In this document: positions 1-9,050 of the stretch, one piece after another | Position numbering within the stretch: the stretch's first letter is position 1 | Layout of the letters: each line of letters starts with the position of its first letter | DNA from: Roseomonas gilardii | GTDB taxonomy: Bacteria; Pseudomonadota; Alphaproteobacteria; Acetobacterales; Acetobacteraceae | Length of the DNA: 64,000 nt | Reading direction: 5' to 3' | Assembly: GCF_001941945.1 (NCBI RefSeq) | Contig: NZ_CP015583.1 | Location: forward strand, 1,415,001-1,479,000 | The notes under the pieces: generated by a model | The model's database searches: none | What the model saw: the letters and a program-made list of their open reading frames with translations, nothing else | What the model was told of the DNA's origin: nothing | Program-made: the position numbers and the translations under genes

Positions 1-51
1 AGGCGTGAAGGTCCGGTTCCCGCCTTGGCGGGGGCCGGCCGGGCTGTGACG

Positions 52-85
52 AAAAACCCCCTGCCAGCGATGGCAGGGGGTTTTT
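52..85 (+). terminator. Rho-independent terminator
   Basis: A near-perfect hairpin pairs AAAAACCCCCTGCCA (52-66) with TGGCAGGGGGTTTTT (71-85) around a GCGA loop. It is A-rich before and T-rich after, so it can terminate in both directions. It presumably ends a gene lying left of the window; one reading frame stops at position 8 and another at 49, but too little is present to identify either. Confidence 0.85.
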
Positions 86-668
86 CTTTGCGTGGTGTCC
101 CGCTTCGACAAGGGGTGGCTGCGGTGCCCGGCGATGCACCCGCAGCCTCGGTGGAAAGGTTCCGCCCCTCCCGCCACCGGGTCGTTTTAGGGCTTTAGCA
201 TTTTAGCATTTTAGCATTTTAGCATTTTAGGATTTTAGCCCTTTATTCGCCCAGGCAGATAAAGGACCTCGACCCATGAGGCGGGCAGGGGGTCGAACTC
301 CATTTCCAAGGACGGATGGCGCCGAAGCGAGAATTGAGCGAGGCGGTATCTTGATTATATTCCTATAGCGGGCGGCTGGTGAGGAAGCAAGGGGCGTCGA
401 GGGGGCCCCGATCCATGCGGCAGGACGTGTGGCCTCAGGGGAAAGGCGCAGCCTTCGCCCCGGTACTTCCATCCGCTGGTCGGGTCGGTGGGGCGGCGGT
501 GATCGGCGGCGCCAGCTTCCCGGGTTCAGGGCACGCAGTGTCCTGACGGTGAGGGGGCTCCGAGGCGAGAGGCAGGGCCTCTCCCCCGGGGGCTGGCCAC
601 GGAGTGCGATGCCGGAGCCTCGCATGCCCATGGGTCAGCCTGTTCCACCGTTCGTATGAGGCCCGGCG
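86..668. other. Non-coding stretch, no gene recognised
   Basis: Between the terminator and the tonB stop I see no convincing gene. Open frames here are Arg/Pro/Ser-rich with no recognisable domain, as expected by chance in GC-rich DNA. The stretch holds an 8-bp tandem repeat (185-240) and is locally AT-richer around 340-370. No tRNA fold could be built around the T-loop-like GTCGAACTCC near 292-301. Confidence 0.6.
185..240. repeat. 8-bp tandem repeat, seven units
   Basis: Seven consecutive 8-mers with consensus TTTTAGCA run in phase: 185 TTTTAGGG, 193 CTTTAGCA, three perfect copies at 201, 209 and 217, then 225 TTTTAGGA and 233 TTTTAGCC. The block is AT-rich in a GC-rich setting and lies in non-coding DNA. 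Such short arrays expand and contract by slipped-strand pairing. Confidence 0.9.
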
Positions 669-1571
669 TCAGCGCCGCGCGACGTTGAAGTTGATCGGCA
701 CCGCGGCGCTGAAGGTGTCGTCGCTGAACTCCTCCGGCACCGGCGGCAGGGAGGCGCGCTGCAGGGTTTCCACGGCCGCCTCGTCGAGGAGTTCGCTGCC
801 GCTGCTGCGGGACACCCGGGCCGAGATCAGCGTCCCGTCCCGCCGCATGGCGAAGGTCACGATCACGACGCCCTGGATGCCGCGCATCTCGGCCTCGCGC
901 GGATAGCGCTTGGCGCGGTTGATCGCGGCCGAGAGCCGGCTGGTCCAGTTCGGCGGCGGGCCGGCCGTGGCCATGCGCGGGCGCGACGGGGCGGCCGGCG
1001 CGGCGGTGGCGGCCGGGGGCGCGTACTCGCGGGCCGCCGGTGCCTCGGTGACGGCAGGGCGCGGCGGGGCAGGCCTCGGCGGGGTGGGGCGCGGCGGCGT
1101 CGGGCGGGGCGGCGTGGGACGCGGCGGCGGGGGCGGTGCCGGCGGCGGCGGCTCGGGCAGGGGCTCCAGCGCGGGTTCCGGATCGGGCGGGGGCGCTTCG
1201 GCGACCTGCACCGGCTCCGGCTTCACCGGCTCGGTCACGGGCGGCGGCTCGGCCGTCTGCACGGGCGGCGGCTCGGCCGTCTGCACGGGCGGGGGCTCGG
1301 CGGCCTGCACGGGCGGCGGCGGCTCCGCCTCGGCCGGCGGGGGCGGTTCGGCGGGCTTGACGGTCTCGGCGGGCGGCGCCGCCGCGGCGGCCTCCGTGGC
1401 CTCTGCCGGGTTGTCCGGCGTTTCCTCGGGGGCCATCACCGCCAGCTCGACCGGCATCTCCACCTCGGCGGCCGGGGGTGGGGGCTCGGGGATCAGGAAC
1501 AGCGGCACGGCCACCGCCGCATGCAGCACCAGGGAAGTCCCCCAGCCGAGGACCTGCGCGCGCGTTGCCAT
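669..1571 (-). CDS. tonB: TonB-family energy transducer
   Basis: This 300-residue protein should couple the inner-membrane proton gradient to outer-membrane receptors. One hydrophobic segment at about residues 9-28 anchors it in the inner membrane. It is followed by a long Pro/Ala/Glu-rich periplasmic spacer (about 60-200) with repeated QTAEPPPV and PTPPRP units. The C-terminal domain (about 218-300) has the TonB signature: YPREAEMRGIQG, a VVIVTFAMRRDG strand, and a terminal beta strand. It is the last gene of the exbB-exbD-tonB order on the minus strand, 4 bp after exbD. The whole set probably responds to iron through the Fur-like box at 3530. The spacer is long but not unusual for alphaproteobacteria. 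Confidence 0.9.
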   Translation of the reverse strand: MATRAQVLGWGTSLVLHAAVAVPLFLIPEPPPPAAEVEMPVELAVMAPEETPDNPAEATEAAAAAPPAETVKPAEPPPPAEAEPPPPVQAAEPPPVQTAEPPPVQTAEPPPVTEPVKPEPVQVAEAPPPDPEPALEPLPEPPPPAPPPPPRPTPPRPTPPRPTPPRPAPPRPAVTEAPAAREYAPPAATAAPAAPSRPRMATAGPPPNWTSRLSAAINRAKRYPREAEMRGIQGVVIVTFAMRRDGTLISARVSRSSGSELLDEAAVETLQRASLPPVPEEFSDDTFSAAVPINFNVARR

Positions 1572-1575
1572 GGCG

Positions 1576-2025
1576 TCAGCGCGCCTGGACGGGGGGCGTG
1601 CCCGGCTCCGCCTCGGCGATCAGCGAGACGCGGGAGATGCCGGCGGCGGTGATGCGGCCCATCACCCGCAGGACCACGCCATAGGGGGTGTCGCGGTCGC
1701 CGCGCACATAGACGGGGGTATCGGGGTCGTCCCCCTGGGCTTCCTTGATGCGGGTGCCGACCTCGGCCTCCGGCACCTCGTCCTGCTTGATGAAGGTGCG
1801 GCCCTCGTGGTTCACGGTCAGCACCACGGGCGGCTTGGGCGCGGCGACGCGGGCGGCGGAGGTCTTGGGCAGGTTCACGGGAACGCCCACCACCATCATC
1901 GGGGCGGCCACCATGAAGATGATCAGCAGCACGAGCATCACGTCCACCAGGGGCGTGACGTTCATCTCGGCGAGTGGGCGCGCGTCGTCCTCGTCGCCGC
2001 CGAGATCGGGTCCGGCAAAGGCCAT
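1576..2025 (-). CDS. exbD: Biopolymer transport protein ExbD
   Basis: ExbD (149 aa) is the single-pass subunit of the ExbB-ExbD proton channel that powers TonB. A short cytoplasmic N-terminus precedes one membrane helix (about 22-47) containing the motif MNVTPLVDVMLVLLIIFM. Asp28 is in the position of the essential protonatable aspartate of the ExbD/TolR family. A periplasmic domain follows. The gene sits 11 bp after exbB and 4 bp before tonB. TolR is the alternative identity, but the adjacent TonB favours ExbD. Confidence 0.93.
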   Translation of the reverse strand: MAFAGPDLGGDEDDARPLAEMNVTPLVDVMLVLLIIFMVAAPMMVVGVPVNLPKTSAARVAAPKPPVVLTVNHEGRTFIKQDEVPEAEVGTRIKEAQGDDPDTPVYVRGDRDTPYGVVLRVMGRITAAGISRVSLIAEAEPGTPPVQAR

Positions 2026-2036
2026 GGTGGAATGCC

Positions 2037-2762
<726 letters not shown>

Positions 2763-2841
2763 GGGGGTCAGACCCTCGGGCTCGGGGTTGCGTTGGCCAG
2801 GGCCTTGGCGAGCGGCGCTGCGCTCGGATCGGCCGTCTGCG

Positions 2842-3399
2842 TCACTTGTCGAAGCTCACGCCCTGCACGCGCGACGAGGTCGCGATCCGTGGCAGGCAGG
2901 CGCTGCGCCCTTCCGGCTCCGGTCCGCAGGCAAGGAGGTCGTTCAGCAGCACGCCGGTGATGCCCTCGCAGGGCAGGCCGGACAGGTCGAAGATCCGGGC
3001 CAGCGTCTTGCTGGCGGGCAGGGGGCCGACATCCAGCGCCAGGCGGCGGGCGATCACCCCGTCCTTGCCGAAGAGGATCAGGTCCAGCCGCAGCGGGTCG
3101 ATCGCGGTGTCGCCGGGGTTGCGCATCAGCAACCAGGCGCGGCAGCCGGGGGGCTGCAGGTCCGGCTTCGGTTCCAGCCGGTTCAGCTCCAGGGTGATGG
3201 GCTTGGCGGCATCCTGCTGCGCCGCGGCCGGCAGGGCCAGGGCGGTCGCGGCGGTCAGGGAGAGGACGGCGGTGAGAAGGCGGGACGCAACCGCCCTCAC
3301 GCCGCTTCCGCGCCGCGGCGCAGCAGGAAAGGCGGAGAGGCTTTTCGCGGTGGCGCGGCCGGACCGGAGGAGGCTGTTCCGGGTTTGGGGCTGCGGCAT
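2842..3399 (-). CDS. Exported protein of unknown function upstream of exbB
   Basis: This 185-residue protein has no family I can name with confidence. The N-terminus holds basic residues, then a hydrophobic run LLTAVLSLTAATALALPAAA ending in AAAQQ, a probable Sec-type signal peptide with cleavage near the Ala-Gln junction. The twin arginine required for Tat export is not obvious. The mature part is a compact beta-rich domain with Cys residues in PGCRAWL, PCEGI and ACGPEP. The frame is open to 3486, but ATG at 3399 is preceded by CGGAG at good spacing and is chosen here. Similar exported proteins are found before exbB in related alphaproteobacteria, and it probably heads the exbB operon. Confidence 0.7.
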   Translation of the reverse strand: MPQPQTRNSLLRSGRATAKSLSAFPAAPRRGSGVRAVASRLLTAVLSLTAATALALPAAAQQDAAKPITLELNRLEPKPDLQPPGCRAWLLMRNPGDTAIDPLRLDLILFGKDGVIARRLALDVGPLPASKTLARIFDLSGLPCEGITGVLLNDLLACGPEPEGRSACLPRIATSSRVQGVSFDK

Positions 3400-3529
3400 G
3401 CGGATCTCCGGTGAAAGACGACGCACAAGGGTGCGGCGCCACCGCCCCGATGCCGGGGAAGCCCGGCCGGGGAAGGATGATGGCACCGCAGCAATGTCGG
3501 GCTGTCTTTCGCTCCTGGCGTTCTGTTTA

Positions 3530-3548
3530 GCAAGTGAGAATTGCTTGC
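3530..3548. promoter_or_regulatory. Fur-like operator upstream of the TonB operon
   Basis: The 19-mer GCAAGTGAGAATTGCTTGC resembles the classic Fur box, with TGAGAAT in the middle and GCAAG/CTTGC inverted arms. It lies 131-149 bp before the start at 3399. On the minus strand it overlaps a possible promoter, ATTTGC-N17-TAAACA. It is AT-rich relative to its surroundings. Genes downstream are an ExbB-ExbD-TonB set, the usual targets of iron repression. Confidence 0.6.
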
Positions 3549-3639
3549 AAATACCCTGTCGCAGTCCTGTCCCCCGGAGACGGCATGGCCTCCGGATGCG
3601 CGAACCGGTGGCCAGGGTCCGCCCAGGGCGGGTGCCGCG

Positions 3640-4359
3640 TCAGTCCACCGGCTGCGCGACGAAGCCCGCCCAGCCCCGCGCCCGCAGCTCACAGGCGGGA
3701 CAGGTGCCGCAGCCATAGCCCCAGGGATGGCGGTGCGTGCGATCGCCCAGATAGCAGGTGTGGCTGTCCTCCAGGATCATCTCCACGAGTTCCTGCCCGC
3801 CCAGGTCGCGGGCGAGGCGCCACGTGGCGGGCTTGTCGCGCCACATCAGCGGGGTGTGGAGGACGAAGCGGCGTTCCATGCCGAGGTTGATGGCGACCTG
3901 CAGCGCCTTGAGCGTGTCGTCGCGGCAATCGGGGTAGCCGGAATAATCCGTCTCGCACATGCCGCCGACGAGGTGGCGCAGCCCCCGGCGATAGGCGAGG
4001 GCGGCGGCGAAGGTGACGAAGAGGAGGTTGCGGCCGGGGACGAAGGTGTTGGGCAGCCCGTCCTCGCGCATCCGGATCGCGATCTCCGCCGTCATGGCGG
4101 TGTCGGAGACCTGTGACAGCGCCTCCAGCGGCAGCGTGTGGTCGGGGCCGAGCTTCGCCGCCCAGTGCGGAAAGCGTTCCGCGAGGAGGCGGCGGAAGGT
4201 GTCGCGGCATTCCAGCTCCACCCGGTGGCGCTGGCCGTAGTCGAAGCCCAGCGTTTCCACATGGGCGAAGCGGTCCAGCGCCCAGGCGAGGCAGGTGGCG
4301 CTGTCCTGGCCGCCGCTGAACAGGACCAGGGCGCCGTCCCCGGAAAGATTGTCGGTCAT
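3640..4359 (-). CDS. queC: 7-cyano-7-deazaguanine synthase QueC
   Basis: QueC (239 aa) converts 7-carboxy-7-deazaguanine to preQ0 using ATP and ammonia, in queuosine synthesis. The ATP pyrophosphatase motif SGGQDS is at residues 15-20. Typical QueC blocks follow: [21 protein letters not shown], and [15 protein letters not shown]. The C-terminal zinc site is seen as a Cys in HTCYLG followed by GCGTCPAC. The frame is open far upstream, but ATG at 4359 overlaps the queG stop by four bases (ATGA), which fixes the start by translational coupling. Length fits the family. Confidence 0.95.
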   Translation of the reverse strand: MTDNLSGDGALVLFSGGQDSATCLAWALDRFAHVETLGFDYGQRHRVELECRDTFRRLLAERFPHWAAKLGPDHTLPLEALSQVSDTAMTAEIAIRMREDGLPNTFVPGRNLLFVTFAAALAYRRGLRHLVGGMCETDYSGYPDCRDDTLKALQVAINLGMERRFVLHTPLMWRDKPATWRLARDLGGQELVEMILEDSHTCYLGDRTHRHPWGYGCGTCPACELRARGWAGFVAQPVD

Positions 4360-5462
4360 GGGGTGATGTTCTCCAGGCGGGACACGGCCCAGGCGGCGGC
4401 CTCCGCCACCACGGGGTCGGGATCTCCGGCGAGGCGGCGTGCTTCGGGCAGCAGCGCGGGATCGGCCGAATTGCCGATGGCGTAGAGCACGTTGCGGACG
4501 AAGCGGTCGCGGCCGATGCGCTTGATGGGGGAGCCCGAGAAGTGGGCGCGGAAGGTGGCGTCGTCCAGTGCGGCCAGTTCCGCCAAGCGCGGGGCGGCGA
4601 GGTCTTCCCGCCCGATCAGGGCCGGCTCGGTGGCGGTGTGGGCGAACTTGTTCCAGGGGCAGGCGGCGAGGCAGTCGTCGCAGCCATAGATGCGGTTGCC
4701 GAGGCGCGGGCGCAGCGCCTCGGGAACCGGTCCCTTGTGCTCGATGGTGAGGTAGGAGACGCAGCGGCGGGCATCGAGCCGGTAGGGGCCGAGGAAGGCA
4801 CCGGTCGGGCAGGCGTCGAGGCAGCGGCGGCACTGGCCGCAATGGTCCGTCTCCGCCGCATCGGGCGCGAGGTCGAGCGTGGTGTACACCTCGCCCAGGA
4901 AGAGCCAGGAGCCGTGCTGGCGGGACACGAGGTTGCTGTGCTTGCCCTGCCAGCCGATCCCGGCCTGCTGGGCGAGGGGCTTCTCCGCCACCGGGGCGGT
5001 GTCCACGAAGACCTTCAGCTCCATGGCGGCCTCGCCGCCGGCGAAGCGGGCCATCATCCAGCGGGCCAGGGCCTTCAGCCGCTTCTTCACCACGTCGTGG
5101 TAGTCGCGGTGGCGGGCATAGACGCTGATCGTGCCGCGATCGGGGCGGGACAGGCTGGCGAGCGGGTCGTCCTCCGGCCCGTAGTTCATGCCGAGGCTGA
5201 TCACCGAGACGGCTTCGGGCCAGAGAGCCCGAGGATGGCTGCGCTGCTCGGCGCGTTCGGCCATCCAGCCCATCTCCCCATGCATCCCGGCCCCCAGGAA
5301 GGCGGCGAGGCGCTCGCGCACCTCGGGCCCGAGGTGCGCGCGGGCGAAGCCCACCGCGTCGAAGCCCAGCCGCAGGGCCTCGTCCCGGATGGCGTCGCGG
5401 GCGGCGTCCGGCGGGCAGGCGGGGGCCGTGCCGGGGCGGGATGTGGCGAGGGTGGCGGACAT
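4356..5462 (-). CDS. queG: Epoxyqueuosine reductase QueG
   Basis: QueG (368 aa) performs the last step to queuosine in tRNA, reducing epoxyqueuosine with cobalamin and two [4Fe-4S] clusters. Two ferredoxin-type cysteine sets are visible: [15 protein letters not shown], then [13 protein letters not shown]. Other family blocks include [37 protein letters not shown] and SYLTIEHKG. The C-terminus ([10 protein letters not shown] onward) looks like a HEAT-type repeat, which is usual for QueG. The frame is open to 5531; ATG at 5462 is chosen because family proteins begin close to it. It is coupled to queC by an ATGA overlap. Confidence 0.94.
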   Translation of the reverse strand: MSATLATSRPGTAPACPPDAARDAIRDEALRLGFDAVGFARAHLGPEVRERLAAFLGAGMHGEMGWMAERAEQRSHPRALWPEAVSVISLGMNYGPEDDPLASLSRPDRGTISVYARHRDYHDVVKKRLKALARWMMARFAGGEAAMELKVFVDTAPVAEKPLAQQAGIGWQGKHSNLVSRQHGSWLFLGEVYTTLDLAPDAAETDHCGQCRRCLDACPTGAFLGPYRLDARRCVSYLTIEHKGPVPEALRPRLGNRIYGCDDCLAACPWNKFAHTATEPALIGREDLAAPRLAELAALDDATFRAHFSGSPIKRIGRDRFVRNVLYAIGNSADPALLPEARRLAGDPDPVVAEAAAWAVSRLENITP

Positions 5463-5566
5463 GGTTCCGGCCCTATCTGTCGCCCCTGGCACCGCGCTGC
5501 AAGGATGGACGCGGCCTGGCGGGGGAGTCATGCCGGGTGGTGGTGACTGAAAGGGAGTCCGGGGCG

Positions 5567-6334
5567 ATGGAACAGGAATTCGCGGGGCGGCGCGTGGTGG
5601 TGATGGGCGGCAGCCGGGGCATCGGGCGTTCCACGGCGCTGCTCTTCGCGGCGCGCGGGGCGGCGGTGTCGATCTGCGCGCGCGGCGCCGGGACGCTGGA
5701 GGACACGCGGCGGGAGATCGCGGCGCTCGGGGGCCTGGCCCATGCCGGGGTGGCGGACCTGTCGCGGGAGGCCGACATCGCCCGCTTCATCCCCGAGGCG
5801 GCGGCGGCGCTGGGGGGGATCGACGTGCTGGTGAACAACGCCTCGGGCTTCGGCATGTCGGATGACGAGGCGGGCTGGGCGGCCTCGCTGAATGTCGACG
5901 TGATGGCGGTGGTGCGGGCCAGCCACGCGGCACTGCCCTTCCTGGAGGCCTCGCCCCGGGAGGGGGGCGGCGGCAGCATCGTCAACATCGCCTCGATCTC
6001 GGCGATGCGGGCCTCGGCGCGCTCGGCGCCCTATGGGGCGGTGAAGGCGGCGGTGATCCACTACACCGGCAGCCAGGGGAAGATGCTGGCACGGCGGGGC
6101 ATCCGGGCCAACTGCGTGGCGCCGGGCTCCATCGAGTTCCCGGGCGGAAGCTGGGAGCAGCGCCGGCTGGCGGGGGAGAAGCTCTATGCCGACACCCTGG
6201 CCACGATCCCCTTCGGGCGGCTGGGCAGGCCGGAGGAGGTGGCCGAGGTAGTCGCCTTCCTGGCCTCGCCGCGCGCGAGCTGGGTCACCGGCCAGTGCAT
6301 CGTGGTGGATGGTGGCCAGCTCGTCGGCCCCTGA
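5567..6334 (+). CDS. Short-chain dehydrogenase/reductase
   Basis: A 255-residue SDR-family oxidoreductase with a Rossmann fold. The cofactor motif GGSRGIG is at residues 14-20, NNAS marks the central strand, and the catalytic Ser plus YGAVK (Tyr-x3-Lys) are present. The C-terminus [20 protein letters not shown] is typical of classical SDRs. GGAG precedes the ATG at 5567. The substrate cannot be read from sequence. Relatives are annotated loosely as 3-oxoacyl-ACP reductase-like. It runs opposite to queG and is followed closely by a cytochrome c gene, with no clear functional link. Confidence 0.9.
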   Translation: MEQEFAGRRVVVMGGSRGIGRSTALLFAARGAAVSICARGAGTLEDTRREIAALGGLAHAGVADLSREADIARFIPEAAAALGGIDVLVNNASGFGMSDDEAGWAASLNVDVMAVVRASHAALPFLEASPREGGGGSIVNIASISAMRASARSAPYGAVKAAVIHYTGSQGKMLARRGIRANCVAPGSIEFPGGSWEQRRLAGEKLYADTLATIPFGRLGRPEEVAEVVAFLASPRASWVTGQCIVVDGGQLVGP

Positions 6335-6377
6335 GAACGGGGACCGAGGCCATGGCCGGGATGGGAGCGACGCCGGC

Positions 6378-6842
6378 ATGACACGCTCGCGCGTCCTGCT
6401 GCTGCTCTGGCTGGCCGCCGCCCTACTCGGCGCGGGCGCGATGGCGCTGCTGACTCCCGGCGATCCGGGGGAGGCGCCACCGCCTGCCCGGCTTGGCGAC
6501 GCCCCTGGCCAGCCGTTGGAGGCGCTGCTGGCCGGGGCCGACCCGGCGGCGGGGGCGCGCCTCTTCGGCCGCTGTGCCGCCTGCCACACCATCGGCGCGG
6601 GCGGGGCGGACCTGAACGGGCCGAACCTGCATGGGGTGATGGGGGCGCCCGTGGCGGGCAACCGGCCGCGCTACGGCTATACCCAGGCGCTGCGGCAGGT
6701 GGGCGGGGTGTGGACCCCCGCGCGGATGGACGCGTGGCTGCGCGACCCGCAGGGCTTCGCGCCGGGGAACCGGATGGTGTTCCCCGGCCTGAAGGATGCC
6801 CGGGAGCGGGCGGATCTGATCGCCTATCTCGGTGGGCGATAG
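6378..6842 (+). CDS. Class I cytochrome c
   Basis: A 154-residue cytochrome c with an N-terminal hydrophobic segment (about 5-25) that serves as signal or membrane anchor. Haem is bound covalently at CAACH (66-70). Met133 in NRMVFPG is the likely distal ligand. The spacing and the GPNLHGVMGAPVA and GYTQAL blocks match mitochondrial-type cytochrome c (cytochrome c2 / cyt c550). It should carry electrons in the periplasm, for example to an oxidase. ATG at 6378 has GGGAG ten bases upstream. It starts 43 bp after the SDR gene and may share its transcript. Confidence 0.9.
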   Translation: MTRSRVLLLLWLAAALLGAGAMALLTPGDPGEAPPPARLGDAPGQPLEALLAGADPAAGARLFGRCAACHTIGAGGADLNGPNLHGVMGAPVAGNRPRYGYTQALRQVGGVWTPARMDAWLRDPQGFAPGNRMVFPGLKDARERADLIAYLGGR

Positions 6843-6869
6843 GGGAGGGATCCGGCCGCCCCGGACTCC

Positions 6870-7955
6870 TCAGCCTTCGGCGCGCACGCCCACCGTGGCG
6901 GCGGCGGCCACGATGCCCGCCCAGCTCGTCTCGTCGATGGGGATGCCCTCGGCGAGGCGCTGCGCCATGGTCCGGCGCTCCGGTTCGCCGGCCACCAGAA
7001 CCTCCTCGCCCGGCTGCGGCGGGGAGGCCTTCACATGCGCGATGCAGGCGGCGACCTCGCGCTGGAACGCCGCCACGTCACCCAGGCGGGCGGGGTCGAA
7101 GACGAAGCTGAGCATGTTGTTGACGATGCCGCGCCGGGGGCTGTCGTCGCCGGTGTTGGGGCCGCCGCCGCTCAGGCCGCCGGCCAGCACCTCGCACATC
7201 AGGGACAGGCCGAAGCCCTTGTGTCCGCCGAAGGGCAGCAGGCAGCCATGGGCGCCCTGGCCATCCGCATTGCCGGCACCCTTGTCCTGCGTGCCGTAGA
7301 GGGCGTTGGGGTCGTCGGTCGGCCGGCCCTGGGCATCCAGCAGCACCGGGGCGGGCAGCGTCTTGCCGGCGTTGCGGGCGACGCGGACCTTGCCCATGGC
7401 GATGGCGCTGGTGGCGAAGTCGAGCACCAGGGGCGGCTGGCCTTCGCCGCAGGGCACGGCGATGCAGAAGGGGTTGGTCTGCAGCCGCCCGTCGCTGCCG
7501 TTGTGGGGCGCGACGAAATAGCTGGGGCCGAGCCGCACATTGGCGAAGTGGATCGAGATCAGCCCGGCGGCGGCGGCCATCTCGCCGAAGGCGCCGATGC
7601 GGGCGAGGTGGTGGGAGTCGCGGACCGCCGCCACGGCGATGCCGGTGGTGCGCACGCGGTCGATGGCCCAGCGCATCACCTCCCGCCCGATCACCTGGCC
7701 GAAGGCGTCGCGTGCATCCACCACCGCGAAGGGGCCGTCGTCGCGCAGGAAGCGGGGCGGGGTGTTGGGCACCAGATGTCCGTCCCGGCAGTCCTGGAGA
7801 TAGTCCGGGATCAGCCCGACGCCATGGCTGTCATGGCCCTTGAGATTGGCCTCGACCAGGTCGCCGGCGACGGTCGCGGCTTCCTCCGGCGTGCTGCCGG
7901 CGGCCTGGAAGATGCTGGCGGTGAGGGATTGCAGGCGGTCGCGGGCGATCAGCAT
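6870..7955 (-). CDS. Malate/L-lactate dehydrogenase (LDH2) family oxidoreductase
   Basis: A 361-residue NAD(P)-dependent dehydrogenase of the LDH2/MDHG (YlbC/AllD/ComC) family, distinct from classical LDH. Landmarks include DLVEANLKGHDSHGVGL near the N-terminus with the conserved catalytic His, VAAVRDSHHLARIGAFG, LQTNPFCIAVP and LPFGGHKGFGLSLMCEVLAG. The start at 7955 (MLIARD) fits the family; the frame is open further upstream but that part is low-complexity. Substrates of the family include malate, lactate, ureidoglycolate and sulfolactate, and I cannot decide between them. It is a single gene converging on the cytochrome c gene. Confidence 0.88.
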   Translation of the reverse strand: MLIARDRLQSLTASIFQAAGSTPEEAATVAGDLVEANLKGHDSHGVGLIPDYLQDCRDGHLVPNTPPRFLRDDGPFAVVDARDAFGQVIGREVMRWAIDRVRTTGIAVAAVRDSHHLARIGAFGEMAAAAGLISIHFANVRLGPSYFVAPHNGSDGRLQTNPFCIAVPCGEGQPPLVLDFATSAIAMGKVRVARNAGKTLPAPVLLDAQGRPTDDPNALYGTQDKGAGNADGQGAHGCLLPFGGHKGFGLSLMCEVLAGGLSGGGPNTGDDSPRRGIVNNMLSFVFDPARLGDVAAFQREVAACIAHVKASPPQPGEEVLVAGEPERRTMAQRLAEGIPIDETSWAGIVAAAATVGVRAEG

Positions 7956-8230
7956 GGCAGGTTCTCGCTCCCTTGGTGCGGGTTCTTGGGCTCTGTTCCT
8001 GCCCGGGAGCCTGGACGCGGCGGCGCGGGCGCACAAGCCGCGCGGGCCGCATGGCGGCCACCGGCCAGGGGAGCTGGGCGGCGAGAAAGAGAGGCTCGGC
8101 AAGGGGACACACGCGAAACAAAACGGTCCCGGACGGAATCCATTGCCCGTTTGGGCATTCCATGTGCGGGCCGAAGGGACTATCTGCCCCCGGTCCAGAC
8201 GTCTTTTCTTCAAGTCACGGTGATTGTTTC

Positions 8231-8449
8231 ATGACCCCTGCCGAGATCGCCCAGGTCCAGGCCCATCTGCGCAAGCAGTTCAACAACCAGCAGATCGTGG
8301 TGGCCGCGCCCAAGCGGCGCGGCGGCAGCGTGGAGCTGCGTATCGGCGACGAGTTCATCGGCACCATCCACCGCGATGCCGAGGATGGCGAGGTCTCCTA
8401 CGCCATCCAGATGGTGGTGCTGGCCGAGGACCTGAACCAGATCGACTGA
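8231..8449 (+). CDS. DUF3126 family protein
   Basis: A 72-residue protein matching the small DUF3126 family of alphaproteobacteria. It contains a helix (TPAEIAQVQAHLRKQF) and an alternating strand region with VELRIGDEFIGTIHRD and EDGEVSYAIQMVVL. The acidic, compact fold has no known activity. ATG at 8231 is the family start. The larger frame upstream is an artefact of GC-rich sequence. It converges on queF; a GGCCGGCC hairpin lies between them. Confidence 0.85.
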   Translation: MTPAEIAQVQAHLRKQFNNQQIVVAAPKRRGGSVELRIGDEFIGTIHRDAEDGEVSYAIQMVVLAEDLNQID

Positions 8450-8459
8450 TGCGGCTGGC

Positions 8460-8479
8460 GGCCGGCCCTATGGCCGGCC
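8460..8479. terminator. GC-rich hairpin between convergent genes
   Basis: GGCCGGCC at 8460-8467 and again at 8472-8479 can pair around CTAT. It lies between the DUF3126 stop and the queF stop, so it could reduce read-through both ways. There is no T-tract, so terminator function is uncertain. Confidence 0.4.
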
Positions 8480-8513
8480 CTGGCGCTGGCCCCCGGCCGT
8501 GGAGCCGCCCCGT

Positions 8514-9050
8514 TCAGCCGCGGCCGCGATAGCCCGGCACGTCCTGCGGCGGAATCCAGACCCCCTCCGGCGCGGCGCCGGTCTGCCAGAACACGTCGAT
8601 CGGGATGCCGCCGCGCGGATACCAGTAGCCGCCGATGCGCAGCCAGTGCGGCTTCAGCTCCCGCACCAGCCGGTCGCCGATCTCCACCGTGCAGGCCTCG
8701 TGGAAGGCGCCGTGGTTGCGGAAGGAGGTCAGGTAGAGCTTGAGCGACTTGCTTTCCACCAGCCAGCCATCGGGCACGTAGTCGATCACCAGATGCGCGA
8801 AATCCGGCTGCCCCGTGATGGGGCAGAGCGAGGTGAATTCCGGCGCGGTGAAGCGGACGCAGTAGCGCTTGTCCGGATGCGGGTTCGGCACGCGCTCCAG
8901 CCGCGCCTCCTCCGGCGAGGCGGGCTGGGCGGTGTGCTGGCCGAGCATGGTCAGCCCCGCCAGCGGACTGCCCGGCGGCAGGTCCGCCGCGCTCTCATGG
9001 CCGGGGGTGGGGCGGCCGGTGGTGCCGGAAGACGTGTCGTTGTCGCTCAT
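8514..9050 (-). CDS. queF: NADPH-dependent preQ0 reductase QueF
   Basis: QueF (178 aa) reduces the nitrile of preQ0 to the aminomethyl group of preQ1. The catalytic Cys76 lies in [14 protein letters not shown], with the proton-donor Asp83. The QueF signature [20 protein letters not shown] is at residues 99-118. The size matches the unimodular type. The first 50 residues are disordered and Thr/Ser/Pro-rich. ATG at 9050 overlaps the tgt stop by four bases, so it is translated by coupling as the last gene of queA-tgt-queF. Confidence 0.95.
   Translation of the reverse strand: MSDNDTSSGTTGRPTPGHESAADLPPGSPLAGLTMLGQHTAQPASPEEARLERVPNPHPDKRYCVRFTAPEFTSLCPITGQPDFAHLVIDYVPDGWLVESKSLKLYLTSFRNHGAFHEACTVEIGDRLVRELKPHWLRIGGYWYPRGGIPIDVFWQTGAAPEGVWIPPQDVPGYRGRG

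Noticed and set aside
280-310. T-loop-like GTCGAACTCC suggesting a tRNA end
   Set aside because: No pairing T-stem, anticodon arm or acceptor stem could be built on either strand.
2768-3442. 224-residue minus-strand frame overlapping the exported protein
   Set aside because: Overlaps the signal-peptide-bearing frame, has no domain and is Arg/Pro-rich.
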